Shown piece after piece: positions 16,681 through 28,600 of a DNA stretch of 64,000 nt (within the stretch, counting starts at the first letter, position 1; the number at the start of each line of letters is the position of its first letter). The notes beneath the pieces are model-generated. The model did not search any database. It saw nothing but the letters and a program-made list of their open reading frames with translations, and had not been told where the DNA came from. The stretch is from CAZCVI01 sp964502145 (GTDB lineage: Bacteria; Acidobacteriota; Aminicenantia; UBA2199). The stretch lies in the NCBI GenBank assembly GCA_964502145.1, contig CAZCVI010000002.1:186001-250000 (forward strand), in the 5' to 3' direction. A program made the position numbers and the translations under genes.

Positions 16681-19600
16681 ATGACAGAAATAAATCGCCC
16701 TGAAACAGGATTGGAAATAGCCGTGATTGGTATGTCGGGAAAATTCCCCGGCGCCCGTGACCTGGATATATTCTGGAATAACTTGAAAAATGGTGTGGAA
16801 ACTATTTCCAGGTTCACTGTTACTGAATTACGGGAGTGTGGCATCAGCGAAGTGGAGTTGAACAATCCCAATTATGTCAGAGCGTTTGGTGTCTTGGAGG
16901 ACAAGGGAAATTTTGATAGCTCTTTTTTCGGGTACAGTCCCAAGGAAGCTGAAACCATGGACCCCATGGCCCGGCTGTTCCATGAATGTGCCTGGGAAGC
17001 TCTGGAAGATGCCGGTTATGATCCCATCGAATATAATGGTGCCATTGGCCTATATGCCGGGGCTTCCGATGGGTTTGACTGGCAGGTGCTCAAGATCATG
17101 AGTCGTATGGGTGATCCCGATAGTGGTTCCGCCATTCATATGACCGAGAATAGCCTCTTGCTGAGCACCCGAATCTCCCATAAGCTCAATTTAATGGGGC
17201 CCAGTATCACCATGTTCACCGCCTGTTCCACTTCGCTGGTGGCTATCCATACCGCCTGCCGGTCATTATTGACCGGGGAGTGCCAGATCGCCCTGGCTGG
17301 GGCCGGGGCTGTGTCCGCTTCCAAGAAAAATGGCTACATGTATCAGGAAGGCATGATTTTATCGCCCGATGGACACTGCCGCACTTTTGATGAACGTGCC
17401 GGTGGCACACTGTACGGTGAAGGTGTTGGCATGGTAGTATTAAAACGGCTCAAACACGCCCTTGTCGAAGCCGATAATATTCTGGGGATCATCAAAGCCT
17501 CTGCGGTTAATAATGACGGTACCGCCAAAGCCAGTTTCACCGCTCCCGGCAAAAAAAGGATCACCGATGTGATGCGCACCACCTTAAAACTGGCCCGCTT
17601 GTCCCCGGATGCCATTGCTTTCATAGAAACCCACGGCACTGCCACTGCCATGGGTGATACTATCGAAATGGAAGCCTTAAAAGAGGCGTTTGCCACACAA
17701 AAAAAAGGATTTTGCGGCCTCGGTTCCATCAAATCCAATTTCGGGCACCTGGATGTGGCTGCTGGCATGGCTGGTTTTATTAAAGTCGTGTTGGCATTAA
17801 AGCATCGGTTCATCCCGCCGTCATTGCATTTTGAAATTCCCAACCCGGCCATTGATTTTATCGACAGCCCCTTTTATGTGAATGCTGCTTTATCGAAGCT
17901 TGAGGGTGAGGGCCCATTCAGAGCGGGCCTGTGCTCCTTTGGTATCGGTGGCACCAATGCCTTTATAATCGTTGAGGCCGTGGCACCCCGTGCTGCCGCT
18001 GGGCAAATAGGGGAGGCCCACGCCCAATTATTGTTACTGTCAGCCAGGACCGATACCGCCTTGGAACAAATGACTACCAACTTGGCTCTCTATTTAACGA
18101 AAAATCCTAATCTCGATCTAACCGATATTGCCTACACGCTCCAGGTGGGCAGAAGGGCTTTTAACCGCCGCCGCATGGTGGTCTGCACTACCACAGAAGA
18201 TGCCGTCGCGCTTTTATCTTCCCGCGAAACCACCCGTGTCTTCTCTGCCTTGGTCACCGGGAAAGAAAGAACCGAAGACGAGTTGAACCTCGCGGAAAAT
18301 TCCTCCCTACCTGTCACTGTGGCCAAACTTACCGAAATCGGACGCTTCTGGTTAAAGGGGGGCATTATAAATTGGCAGGAATTATATAACACTTATCCCA
18401 CTACTGCACAAAAACCACGACGCATATCCCTGCCTTTTTATCCATTTGAACGGCAATATTATTGGCTCGAAGCCCCGGACCAGCTAACCAAACCCATGGT
18501 AGTGGATACGTCCTCTTTAAATCACCCCCGGGAATTGTCGGAGTGGTTTTATCTCCCCTCATGGGAACGAGTCCAGCTCTCCCTTCTTCAAAATACACCC
18601 GTCCAACCCACAAAAACTGAGAATTTCACGTGGTTGCTTTTTACCAATGAACATGAACTGGGCGAACACCTCTGCGACCATTTGCAGCACGAGCACCAGG
18701 ACATCGTTATCGTTCGTGCCCGTGAGCATGCATCTTTTACCAGGGTTCAAAACGATGAATTTGTCATCGATCCCGCCGTGGACCTTCATTATGAAACCTT
18801 GTTTGATGCTCTCAAGCAAGCCCATACATTGCCGCGACGGATTATTCATCTCTGGAATGTACAGTCCTTTATTGCCGAGCCCAGTGTTCCTATCTGTGAA
18901 GCCCATGTCCAACAGGCGCTAAATTACGGATTTTATAGTCTCCTGAATATTGCCAAGGCCATTGGCACTCACGGCCTCGCGCAGGAGCTACAAATCCTTG
19001 TTGTTACCAGTAATATGATAGAAGTCAGTGGTGATGAACCTTTTTTATCCCCGTTTCATGCCCCTCTCCTGGGTGTCATTGATGTATTGCCTCTCGAATA
19101 TCCCTATATCACTTGTTGTTGTGTCGATATCCTGCCCCCGCTTCCCGGTAGTCCCAGGGAAGCCCTGTATATGCGATATTTACTTGCCGAAATGGAGGCC
19201 CGGTTGCCCAATCGGCTGGTCGCCTATCGTGGTCGTTTTCGATGGACCCCTGTTTACAAACCATTGCGCCTGGACCCACCATTATTGCCCTGGTTAAAAC
19301 CCCGGGGTGTATATTTAATTACGGGTGGATTCGGAGGTATCGGTTTGACCTTGGCCCAATACCTCGCCCAGAATATATCCCCCCGTTTGATCTTGGTTGG
19401 GCGTTCCGCCGTTTCTGATCGCCAGAAGTATCGGGAAATTCTGGAGCAAATGGAACAAAAGGGCGCCGAGATTCTAATTGTGGCTGCGGATGTGTGCGAT
19501 GAAGAAAAAATGCGCCAGATTTTCCAGCAGGCCGAACAAAAGTTCGGGCCCATTGATGGGATATTCCATGCCGCAGGTGTCGCCGATTATGCGGGCGTGA

Positions 19601-22600
19601 TAGAGAAGCGAACCCGGCCCCAGAACCACCATATCCTGGCCCCTAAAATAGTGGGTACACTCGTACTGGACCGTATCTTAAACAGTTGTCCCCACCACCC
19701 TGCTTTTCTCGTGCTTTTTTCCTCCCTCGGTAATATTTTTTACCACGATAGGGCAGGGCAGGTCGGATATAATGCAGCAAATCATTTTCTTGACGCCTTT
19801 GCCAGTTACCGCATGTGTAATGATCACCATCAGCCCCCTGTTTCCCTTGGTCGGACCTACACGGTGTCCATAAACTGGCCTCCTTGGATCGCGACTGGCA
19901 TGGCCCAAAATAGTCAGAAGGGGATATCCACCACGGATGCCCTTGAGGTTTTGAATCGTATTTTGGGTACTTCCATGCCCCGTGTGGTTGTTTGTGCCCA
20001 TGATCTGACCAAGCCAATAGAACATGGTGCTCAACCGCAGGCTGTCGAAGTACTCGAAACACAGGGTTTTTATCCACGTCCCCCCTTGAGCACCCCGTAC
20101 CAAGCACCCCGTGAAAAGATAGAGTTGGCCCTGACCAGTGTATGGCAAAAATTCTTTGGTATCCGTACCGTGGGCGTATTCGATGATTTTTTTGAACTGG
20201 GTGGTGATTCTTTGAAAGCCATTACTGTGATCACCGACACTCACCGTGTATTGGAAACCCGCGTGCCTATTACCCAATTATTTAATACCCCCACCATTGC
20301 CGGATTAGCTGATTATATAAAAGGCGCACAACGTGATCAAGCACAGCCATTTGATCACGTCTATACCGATATCCAACCGGTGGAAGAGCGCGAATATTAC
20401 CCGCTTTCCTCGGTGCAAAGGCGAATCTATATACTCCAGCAAATGGCACCCGACAGCATTGGGTACAATACCCCGCTGGTGTTAGAATTGGGCGGCTTGC
20501 TGGATAAAGAGGTGTTGGTCAACGTGTTTCGCCGTTTGTTGGCACGGCATGAAAGCTTGCGCACCTCCTTTGAATTAATCCACGGCGAACCTGTCCAACG
20601 TATCCACCCGAACCCCAACTTCCAGGTGGATTACCATGACCTGTCCATCCCGGTTAATCCCGAACCAGTGTTTAACAACAACTTGCTGGCACGGGAAGAA
20701 CAAATCATTACCCAGTTCATCAGGCCCTTTGAGCTGACACACCCCACCCTTTTGCGCGTCGCGTTGATCCAGGAGAACCCCCAAAAACATGTTTTAATAA
20801 CCGATATGCATCATATTATCACCGATGGTTCCTCTATGGGTATTTTGATCCGGGAGTTTATATTGCTCTATACTGGACAGACCCCGCCCCCCCTGCGTAT
20901 TCAATATAAAGATTACGCGCAGTGGCAGAACAGCAGCCAGCAAAGGGAAGCCATTAAGAGGCAGGAGGTTTACTGGTTGGCCCAATTTGCCGAGGAGATT
21001 CCTATTTTAAATCTCCCCACCGATTTTGTTCGGCCCCCAGTGCAGAGTTTTACCGGTAATACCCTCACCTTTCAGATCGGTTCCCAGGAGACCGTTGCCC
21101 TCAAGCAAATCGCCCAGCAAGACAATTCCACCCTCTTTATGATCTTGCTTTCCCTGTACAATATCCTGCTGGCAAAAGTGTGCAACCAGGAGGATATTGT
21201 TGTAGGCGCTCCCATGGCCGGGCGCACCCATGCCGATCTGCAACAAGTCATAGGGATGCTGGTCAATACCCTTGCCCTGCGAAATTATCCCGCGTCGGAA
21301 AAAACTTGTTCCCAATTTTTAAAGGAAGTGCAAACCAATACATTGGCCGCATTCGATAATCAGGACTATTTGTTCGAGGATCTCGTTGATCTGGTGACCA
21401 TGAAGGTTGGTCGCGAAACATCGCGCAATCCCATCTTTGATACCACCTTCAATTTATTGAATTTTAACAGCCAGTATGAAGTGGATGTCCATATCGAAGT
21501 GCCCGGTTTAAGTTTAGCGTCGCGTGTATTTGATCGTGGTGTGGCTATTTTTGATCTCACCTTTCAGGGTTCTGAATCTGGTGATGGAGTGGCCTTTACT
21601 GTCGAATACTGCACCCATCTGTTTAAACCCCGGACTATTTGGCGTTTTATCCAGTATTTCAAAAAAATAGTGTCCGCTATCATCGTCAACCCCCATGAAA
21701 AAATAGCCGCGATTGAGATTATCTCTGTGGAAGAGAAAGAGCAGATATTGTTTCAATTCAACCACACGCGCCCCCTATATCCAAACCATAAAACCATTCA
21801 TCAATTATTTGAAGAACAAGTGCAACGAACCCCCCATCATATCGCCCTCATCGGTGCAATTGCAGCAGGGGCCCCTCCCGGTGGTTTCCCGGACCTCGTC
21901 TGTTTTCTATCCTACAGCCATCTCAATAAAAAATCCCAACAATTGGCCAATCTATTACTAGCAACCGGCATTTTACCCCGTACTATTGTCGCCATTTTAA
22001 CCCTTCGTTCGATTGAAATGATAGTGGCCATCCTGGCCGTTTGGAAAGCGGGTTGCGCCTATGCCCCTCTCAATCCCAAGGCTCCGGCTGCACGATCTTT
22101 ATATATGTTAAAGGAGTGTGGCACAGAACTGCTTCTGACCACCAGTTCTCTTGCCCAAGAGAGTGAAACCGTAAAAATGTGGCCGGGGCAAACAATTATA
22201 ATCGAGGAGCAGGGGACAGATAGCCGCGTGATAGCTCCCGTGGATGCTGCACATCTCGCCTATGTTATTTTTACTTCCGGTTCCACGGGCAATCCCAAGG
22301 GGGTGCCCATCACCCATGCCAATTTGTGCCCCCTCCTACACTGGGGGTATCATTCCCTCCGTATTTCTTCCCAGGATCGTGCCTTGCAGAATCTTTCCTA
22401 TTATTTCGATTGGTCCGTATGGGAGATATTTATCACCCTCACCACGGGGGCGGCCTTGGTTTTGGTTGCCGATGAAATCGTGATGGATCCCGCCGCCTGT
22501 ATTCCTTTTATGAAAGAAAATGCCATCACGGTATTGCATGTCACGCCCACCCAGTTCCAGCATTTTATTGGCAGTGGTCATCTGTTTGAGACCTTAAAAT

Positions 22601-25600
22601 ATTTGTTTTTAGGTGCCGAGAAGTTAACCCTTGAGCTGTTGAAGCGCAGTTTGGCGTCTGTATCGACCCATTGCCGCGTGTTTAATATGTACGGTCCCAC
22701 CGAAACCACTATTATTTCCGCCGTATTGGAGATCACCCGTGGCGAAGAAAACCAATTCGAGGCTCTTTCCAGTGTTCCCATTGGGCCACCAGTAGCCAAT
22801 GGGTTGTTGTTGGTATTGGATAACCATTTTAATCTATGCCCCGTGAATATCAGCGGCCAATTGTATATTGGTGGTGATGGTCTGACTGCTGGGTATTTAA
22901 ACAACCCCGAACTAACCGCCGCTACATTTTTATCCCTGTCCACGACCTTCACTTCATCCAAAATATTCTATAAAACCGGTGACCTTGCCCGCTGGTTACC
23001 TGCTGGCACTATCGAGTTCCTCGGCAGAATTGATCAGCAGGTAAAAATCCGTGGCTTCCGCATCGAATTGGGTGAGATCGAAAGCAAGCTCGTCCACCAT
23101 CCTCATATCCAGGAGGCCGTAGTTCTTGCCCAGGAGGAAGCCAACGGGGATAAATATTTATGCGCTTATGTCGTGTCCACCGGGGAATTCCTATTATCTG
23201 AATTGGCTGAATATCTCGCCCAGGATCTGCCCGCCTATATGATCCCTTCCTATTTTGTGCCTCTTGCTAAAATTCCCCTGACCCCGAATGGAAAGCTTGA
23301 TCGAAAAGCCTTGCCCCATCCAGAATTAAAGGGCCGCCAAAATTACATCGCCCCGCGTGATGAGATAGAACGAAAATTGGTGGCGCTGTGGTCCGATGTT
23401 TTAAATATCGACAGCGATGTTATTGGGATAGACAGCAGCTTTTTTTTGCTGGGTGGGCATTCTTTAAAAGCTACTATCCTGATAGCAAAGATACATCAGC
23501 TCTTCCACGTGAAAATTCCATTGGTCGAGATATTTAAAACTCCCAGGATTTCCGAATTGGCCCACTATATCAAGGGGAAAAGCAAGGAGTTCCATATAGC
23601 TATTGAGCCCACCGAGGAGAAAGAGTACTATCGTTTATCTTCAGCCCAAACCCGATTGTACTTTTTGCAACAACTCGCACCCCAAAGCACCGGTTATAAC
23701 ATGCCCGAAATGTTTCCTATTCCCTTTGACGTCGCATTAGAAAGAATGGAAAAAATCTTTACTACATTAATAGAAAGGCATGAAAGTCTTCGCACATCCT
23801 ATTTTATCGTCGCTGGTCTACCTGTCCAGAAGATACATCAGAGTGTCCAGTTTAAGATCGAATGCGCCTTAAGCCTGGATATTGATTTTGTAAAGCCCTT
23901 TGATTTGGCCCAGGCCCCTTTATTACGGGTCGGATCCATAAAAACGGCAAACACCCATCTGCTTTTATTGGATATGCACCATATTATATCCGATGGTTTT
24001 TCCCAGCGGATATTATGGCGCGATTTTATTGCTTTATATCGGGACGACGTGTTACAGCCATTGCGAATCCAGTATAAAGATTTTGCAGAATGGCAAAATC
24101 GAGAAAAAGAAGCCTTGGGCTTAAAAGAGCAGCAAGACTATTGGTTAAACGAATTTGCCGGGGAAATTCCCGTGTTAAATTTACCCATTGACTATCCGCG
24201 TCCCATTATCCAGGTGTTTGATGGCAGTCGTATCAGTTTTGCACTATCCCCCCAGGAAACCCTGGTATTGAATGAAATCGCACGGCAAAATTCAGCCACC
24301 CTATTCATGGTATTGCTGGCTTTATATACTATTCTCTTAACTAAACTAGGCAATCAGGAAGATATCGTCGTGGGCACACCTGTTGCCGGTCGCAGACATG
24401 CCGATTTAGAGCAGATTGTCGGCGTGTTTATTAATATGCTGCCCCTGAGAAATTGTTCTACAGGAGTGAATACCTTTAGTGATTTTCTCAACCGTGTTAA
24501 GCAGCGCGCATTGGCGGCACTGGAAAATCAGGATTTTCCATTTGAAGAGGTGGTAGAGAAACTAGCAGTAGCCAGGGCTACTGATCGCAACCCCCTCTTT
24601 GATGTGATATTTTCCCTGGAGAATCTCTTTGAGTCCCAGGCTGATGCCGTGAAAAGAGAAGAGGTGGATGGCGCGGAGCAAGAGAAGACCGCTCCTGATA
24701 CCGATCCATTTATTTCTGCAAAATACGACCTGACTTTTCGTGTCTCTGAAAGGGGAGAGGCATTATTTTGTCTATTTGAATATTCCACCACGTTATTCAG
24801 GGCAGAAACCATAAAAAGGTTTATTGTCTATTTTAAGAATCTTTTATCCTCGGTAATTGAAAATCCCGCCACTAAAATTGCACGTATGGAAATAATCACC
24901 GAAGCAGAAAAGCAGCGTATATTGGTTCAATTTAATGACAGTCATGGGAATTATCCGGTGACTCAAACCATCCATGCTCTTTTTGAAGAACAGGCGGAAC
25001 GAACCCCCCATCATATGGCCATTTTTGGAGAATCCACCGTAGCGGCCCCCCCGCAAGATTGCCCGAACCTCGCTCAAATTCAATTATCCTATGCCGCATT
25101 AAATGACAGAGCCAATCGCTTGGCCAATTACCTCATTGCCAACGGTAGCGGGGAAAATCAATTTGTTGGTCTCTTGGCCGATCGTTCCGTTGACATGATC
25201 GTGGCTATCCTGGCCATCTGGAAAGCGGGTTGCGCTTATATTCCTCTCAACCCTAAAGCGCCTGCCCCACGCTCTCTATTCATGTTAAAGGAGTGTGATA
25301 CCCATCTGTTATTGACCACCCCTCGCTTCACCCGGACCAGTGAAATCGTAAAAAAGTGGTCGGGGCAGACAATTGTAATGGCGGAGCAGGGCGAGTATCG
25401 TGGTGGATTCCCCCCCATAGATGCTGCACGCCTCGCCTATGTTATTTTTACTTCCGGTTCCACTGGCAATCCCAAGGGTGTCCCCATCACCCATGCCAAT
25501 TTGTGCCCACTCTTACACTGGGGGTATCAACATCTGCGGATCAGTTCAGCAGATCGTGTATTGCAGAATCTTGCCTATTATTTTGATTGGTCAGTATGGG

Positions 25601-28600
25601 AAATATTTATTACCCTTACCACCGGTGCCACCTTGGTTATGGTTAGCGATGAAATGGTGTTGAGTCCGGCAGTATGTATTCCTTTTATGAAAGAAACCCG
25701 TATTACCGTATTGCATGTCACGCCCACCCAATACCAGCACTTTATTGGCAATAGTGGGCGATTTGAAACCTTAAAATACCTGTTTTTAGGTGCCGAAAAA
25801 TTAACCGTCGATCTGTTAAAACGTAGTTTTGCTTCTGTCCCTGAGAATTGCCGCGTGTTTAATATGTATGGTCCCACCGAGGCCACCATTATTTCCTCCG
25901 TGTTGGAAATCCAACGCGGCCAAAAAAATCAGTTCGATACATTCTCCAGTGTGCCCATCGGCACCCCTGTAGCCAATAATATCATGCTCGTTTTAGACTA
26001 TTATTTTAATTTATGCCCCCCGAACATCACCGGCCAATTGTTTATCGCCGGTCAAGGCCTTGCCGCTGGCTATTTAAACAACCCGGAACTCACCGCCGCT
26101 ACATTTTTATCCCAGTCCATATCGTCCATATTGTCCATTCCGTCCATATTGTCCACACCCTACAAAACACTCTACAAAACCGGTGACCTTGCCCGTTGGT
26201 TGTCGGACGGCACCATCGAATTCCTTGGCCGCATTGACCACCAGGTAAAAATCCGTGGCTTCCGCATCGAATTGGGTGAGATCGAAAACCAATTGCTTGC
26301 CCATGCCGATATAAAAGAAGCCATTGTTTTAGCACGGCAGGAAGCCACCGGGGATCACTATTTATGCGCCTATATTGTTTCCCCAGGAGAGTGGCAAGAT
26401 TCACAATGGCGAGAATTTCTCGCCCAAAATTTACCCGATTATATGATACCATCTTATTTTGTCTCTATTGAGAAGATTCCCCTGACACCCAATGGAAAAA
26501 TTGACACGAGCGCCTTACCACTCCCCCGGTTGAAAAACGATAAGCGTTATGTCGCCCCCAGGAATGAGCTGGAAACAAAATTACGGGAAATATGGGCGGA
26601 TGTTTTAAATATAGAAAAGGATGTAGTTGGTATTGATAGTAATTTTTTCCAGTTGGGTGGACACTCCTTAAAAGCCTCTATTCTTGTGGCCCAGATTCAT
26701 AAGTTGTTTGATGTAAAAGTTCCGTTGCTAGAGATATTCAAGACCCCCAGGATCAGGGAATTGGCCCAATATATAAAAGGAAAAAGCAAAGAATTATTTA
26801 TTTCCATAGAACCCGCCGAAGAAAAAGAGTATTATTGGCTGTCTCCCGCCCAGAAGAGATTATATATTCTACAGCAATTGGTGACCGATAATACCGGTTA
26901 CAATATGCCCCAAATGATTCCGCTTCGTGGAGTTTTAAAAAAAGCAGAATTGGCAGCCATATTTTACCAGTTGATAGAGAGACATGAAAGTTTAAGAACA
27001 TCTTTTATTACTGTAAATGATGAGCCCGTACAAGTCGTCCACCGGGAGATCAATTTTTCTATCGGTTGTTATGAAATATGCCCGGATACTGATATGGCTA
27101 GCCTGATGGCCAATTTTATAAAACCTTTTGATTTAAGTAGTACACCTCTTTTCCGGGTGAATCTTCTTATCACTGGCGAAACCAACGCCACTCTTTTTAT
27201 AGACATGCATCACATCATTACCGACGGAACATCGCAGGGGATATTGGAAAAGGAGTTTTTCGCATTGGCTACCGGTATAAATTTGCCCCCCTTGCGGTTA
27301 CAGTATAAAGATTATTCCCAGTGGTATTACAGTGCTTCCCAGCAAGAATCCATCAAACATCAGGAAATATATTGGTTGAAAGAATTTTCCACTACGATCC
27401 CCCTATTAAATCTTCCCACCAATTATCCACGCCCCCTGGTGCAACGTGGCGACGGAAATGCCGTGAGTTTTCTTATCTACGATACCAGCAGTATAAAAAC
27501 CATGATGGAAAAAAATAATGTCAGTCTTTTTATGGTTCTGCTGGCAGTATTTAACGTGTTATTGGCCAAGTTGTGCGGCCAGGAAGATATTATCATTGGA
27601 ATTCCGATCGCGTCCAGGCGTCATGCTGACATGCAACATGTTATTGGCATGTTGGTTAATACCTTGGCCATGAGGAACTATCCCAGCGGTGCCCAAACTT
27701 TCACGCAGTTTTTGCACCAAGTACGAGAACGAACCTTGGCTGCATATGAAAACCAAGAATATCCCTTTGAAGTTTTGGTGGAACAAATTCAGGTCAACCG
27801 GGATACCGGGCGTAATCCCTTATTTGATGTCATGTTCAATCTACTCAACCAAGCCGACTCTTCAGCGGATGTCCAGGTCCCTAATGAATTGGATTCCTAT
27901 TTACACATTCCCAGCACTTCCAAATTTGATATCACGTTAAACGCCTCTGAAATCGGTGCGGGCATCCTCTTTACCTTGGAGTATAGCACCTCGTTATTTA
28001 GACCGGAGAGTATAGACAAGATAATCCGCTATTTTAAGAATATATTGTCCATATTGGCCATAGATGAGAACGTAAATATCTCTGCTATCCAGATCATGGG
28101 TGAAGCAGAGAGAAAGGAAATTTTAAGAATTTCCAATGGCGAACAAACAGCCGTACCACCGGGAAAGACCATACACCAGATGTTTGCAGAACAGGTGGAA
28201 CGAACACCCGACAATATTGCCATCGTGGGTCCTTCTATTGAAATAGGGCCGGGATTTTCCCAACATATCACGTACCGCCAATTGCATGAAAAATCCACGC
28301 GGTTGGCTTTTTGGCTGCAAGCAAAAGATGTTTTACCCGATACCATCGTGGCTATTTTGGTCGAACGTTCCATCGAAACCTTCATCGGCATTATTGGCAT
28401 ATTAAAATCCGGCGCCGCCTATCTTCCCATCGATCCCCAATACCCCGAGGATCGGAAACAATTTATACTATCCGACAGCAATACAACGCTCATCCTAACC
28501 CAACACTCCATCCAACAAGCTATTCCCATCACTCCCGTTACTCCCATCACTCCCGTTACTCACGTAACTCCCATAAATCTCGCATATATTATTTACACCT

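Noticed and set aside
17343..17852. Minus-strand open frame of about 169 codons
   Set aside because: It is antisense to the KS domain of gene 3. The equivalent antisense frame recurs partly in gene 4, as expected from homology of the coding strand.
19678..20277. Minus-strand open frame of about 199 codons inside gene 3
   Set aside because: It is antisense to a conserved KR-T region. Composition is a by-product of the coding strand; there is no family resemblance and no Shine-Dalgarno context.
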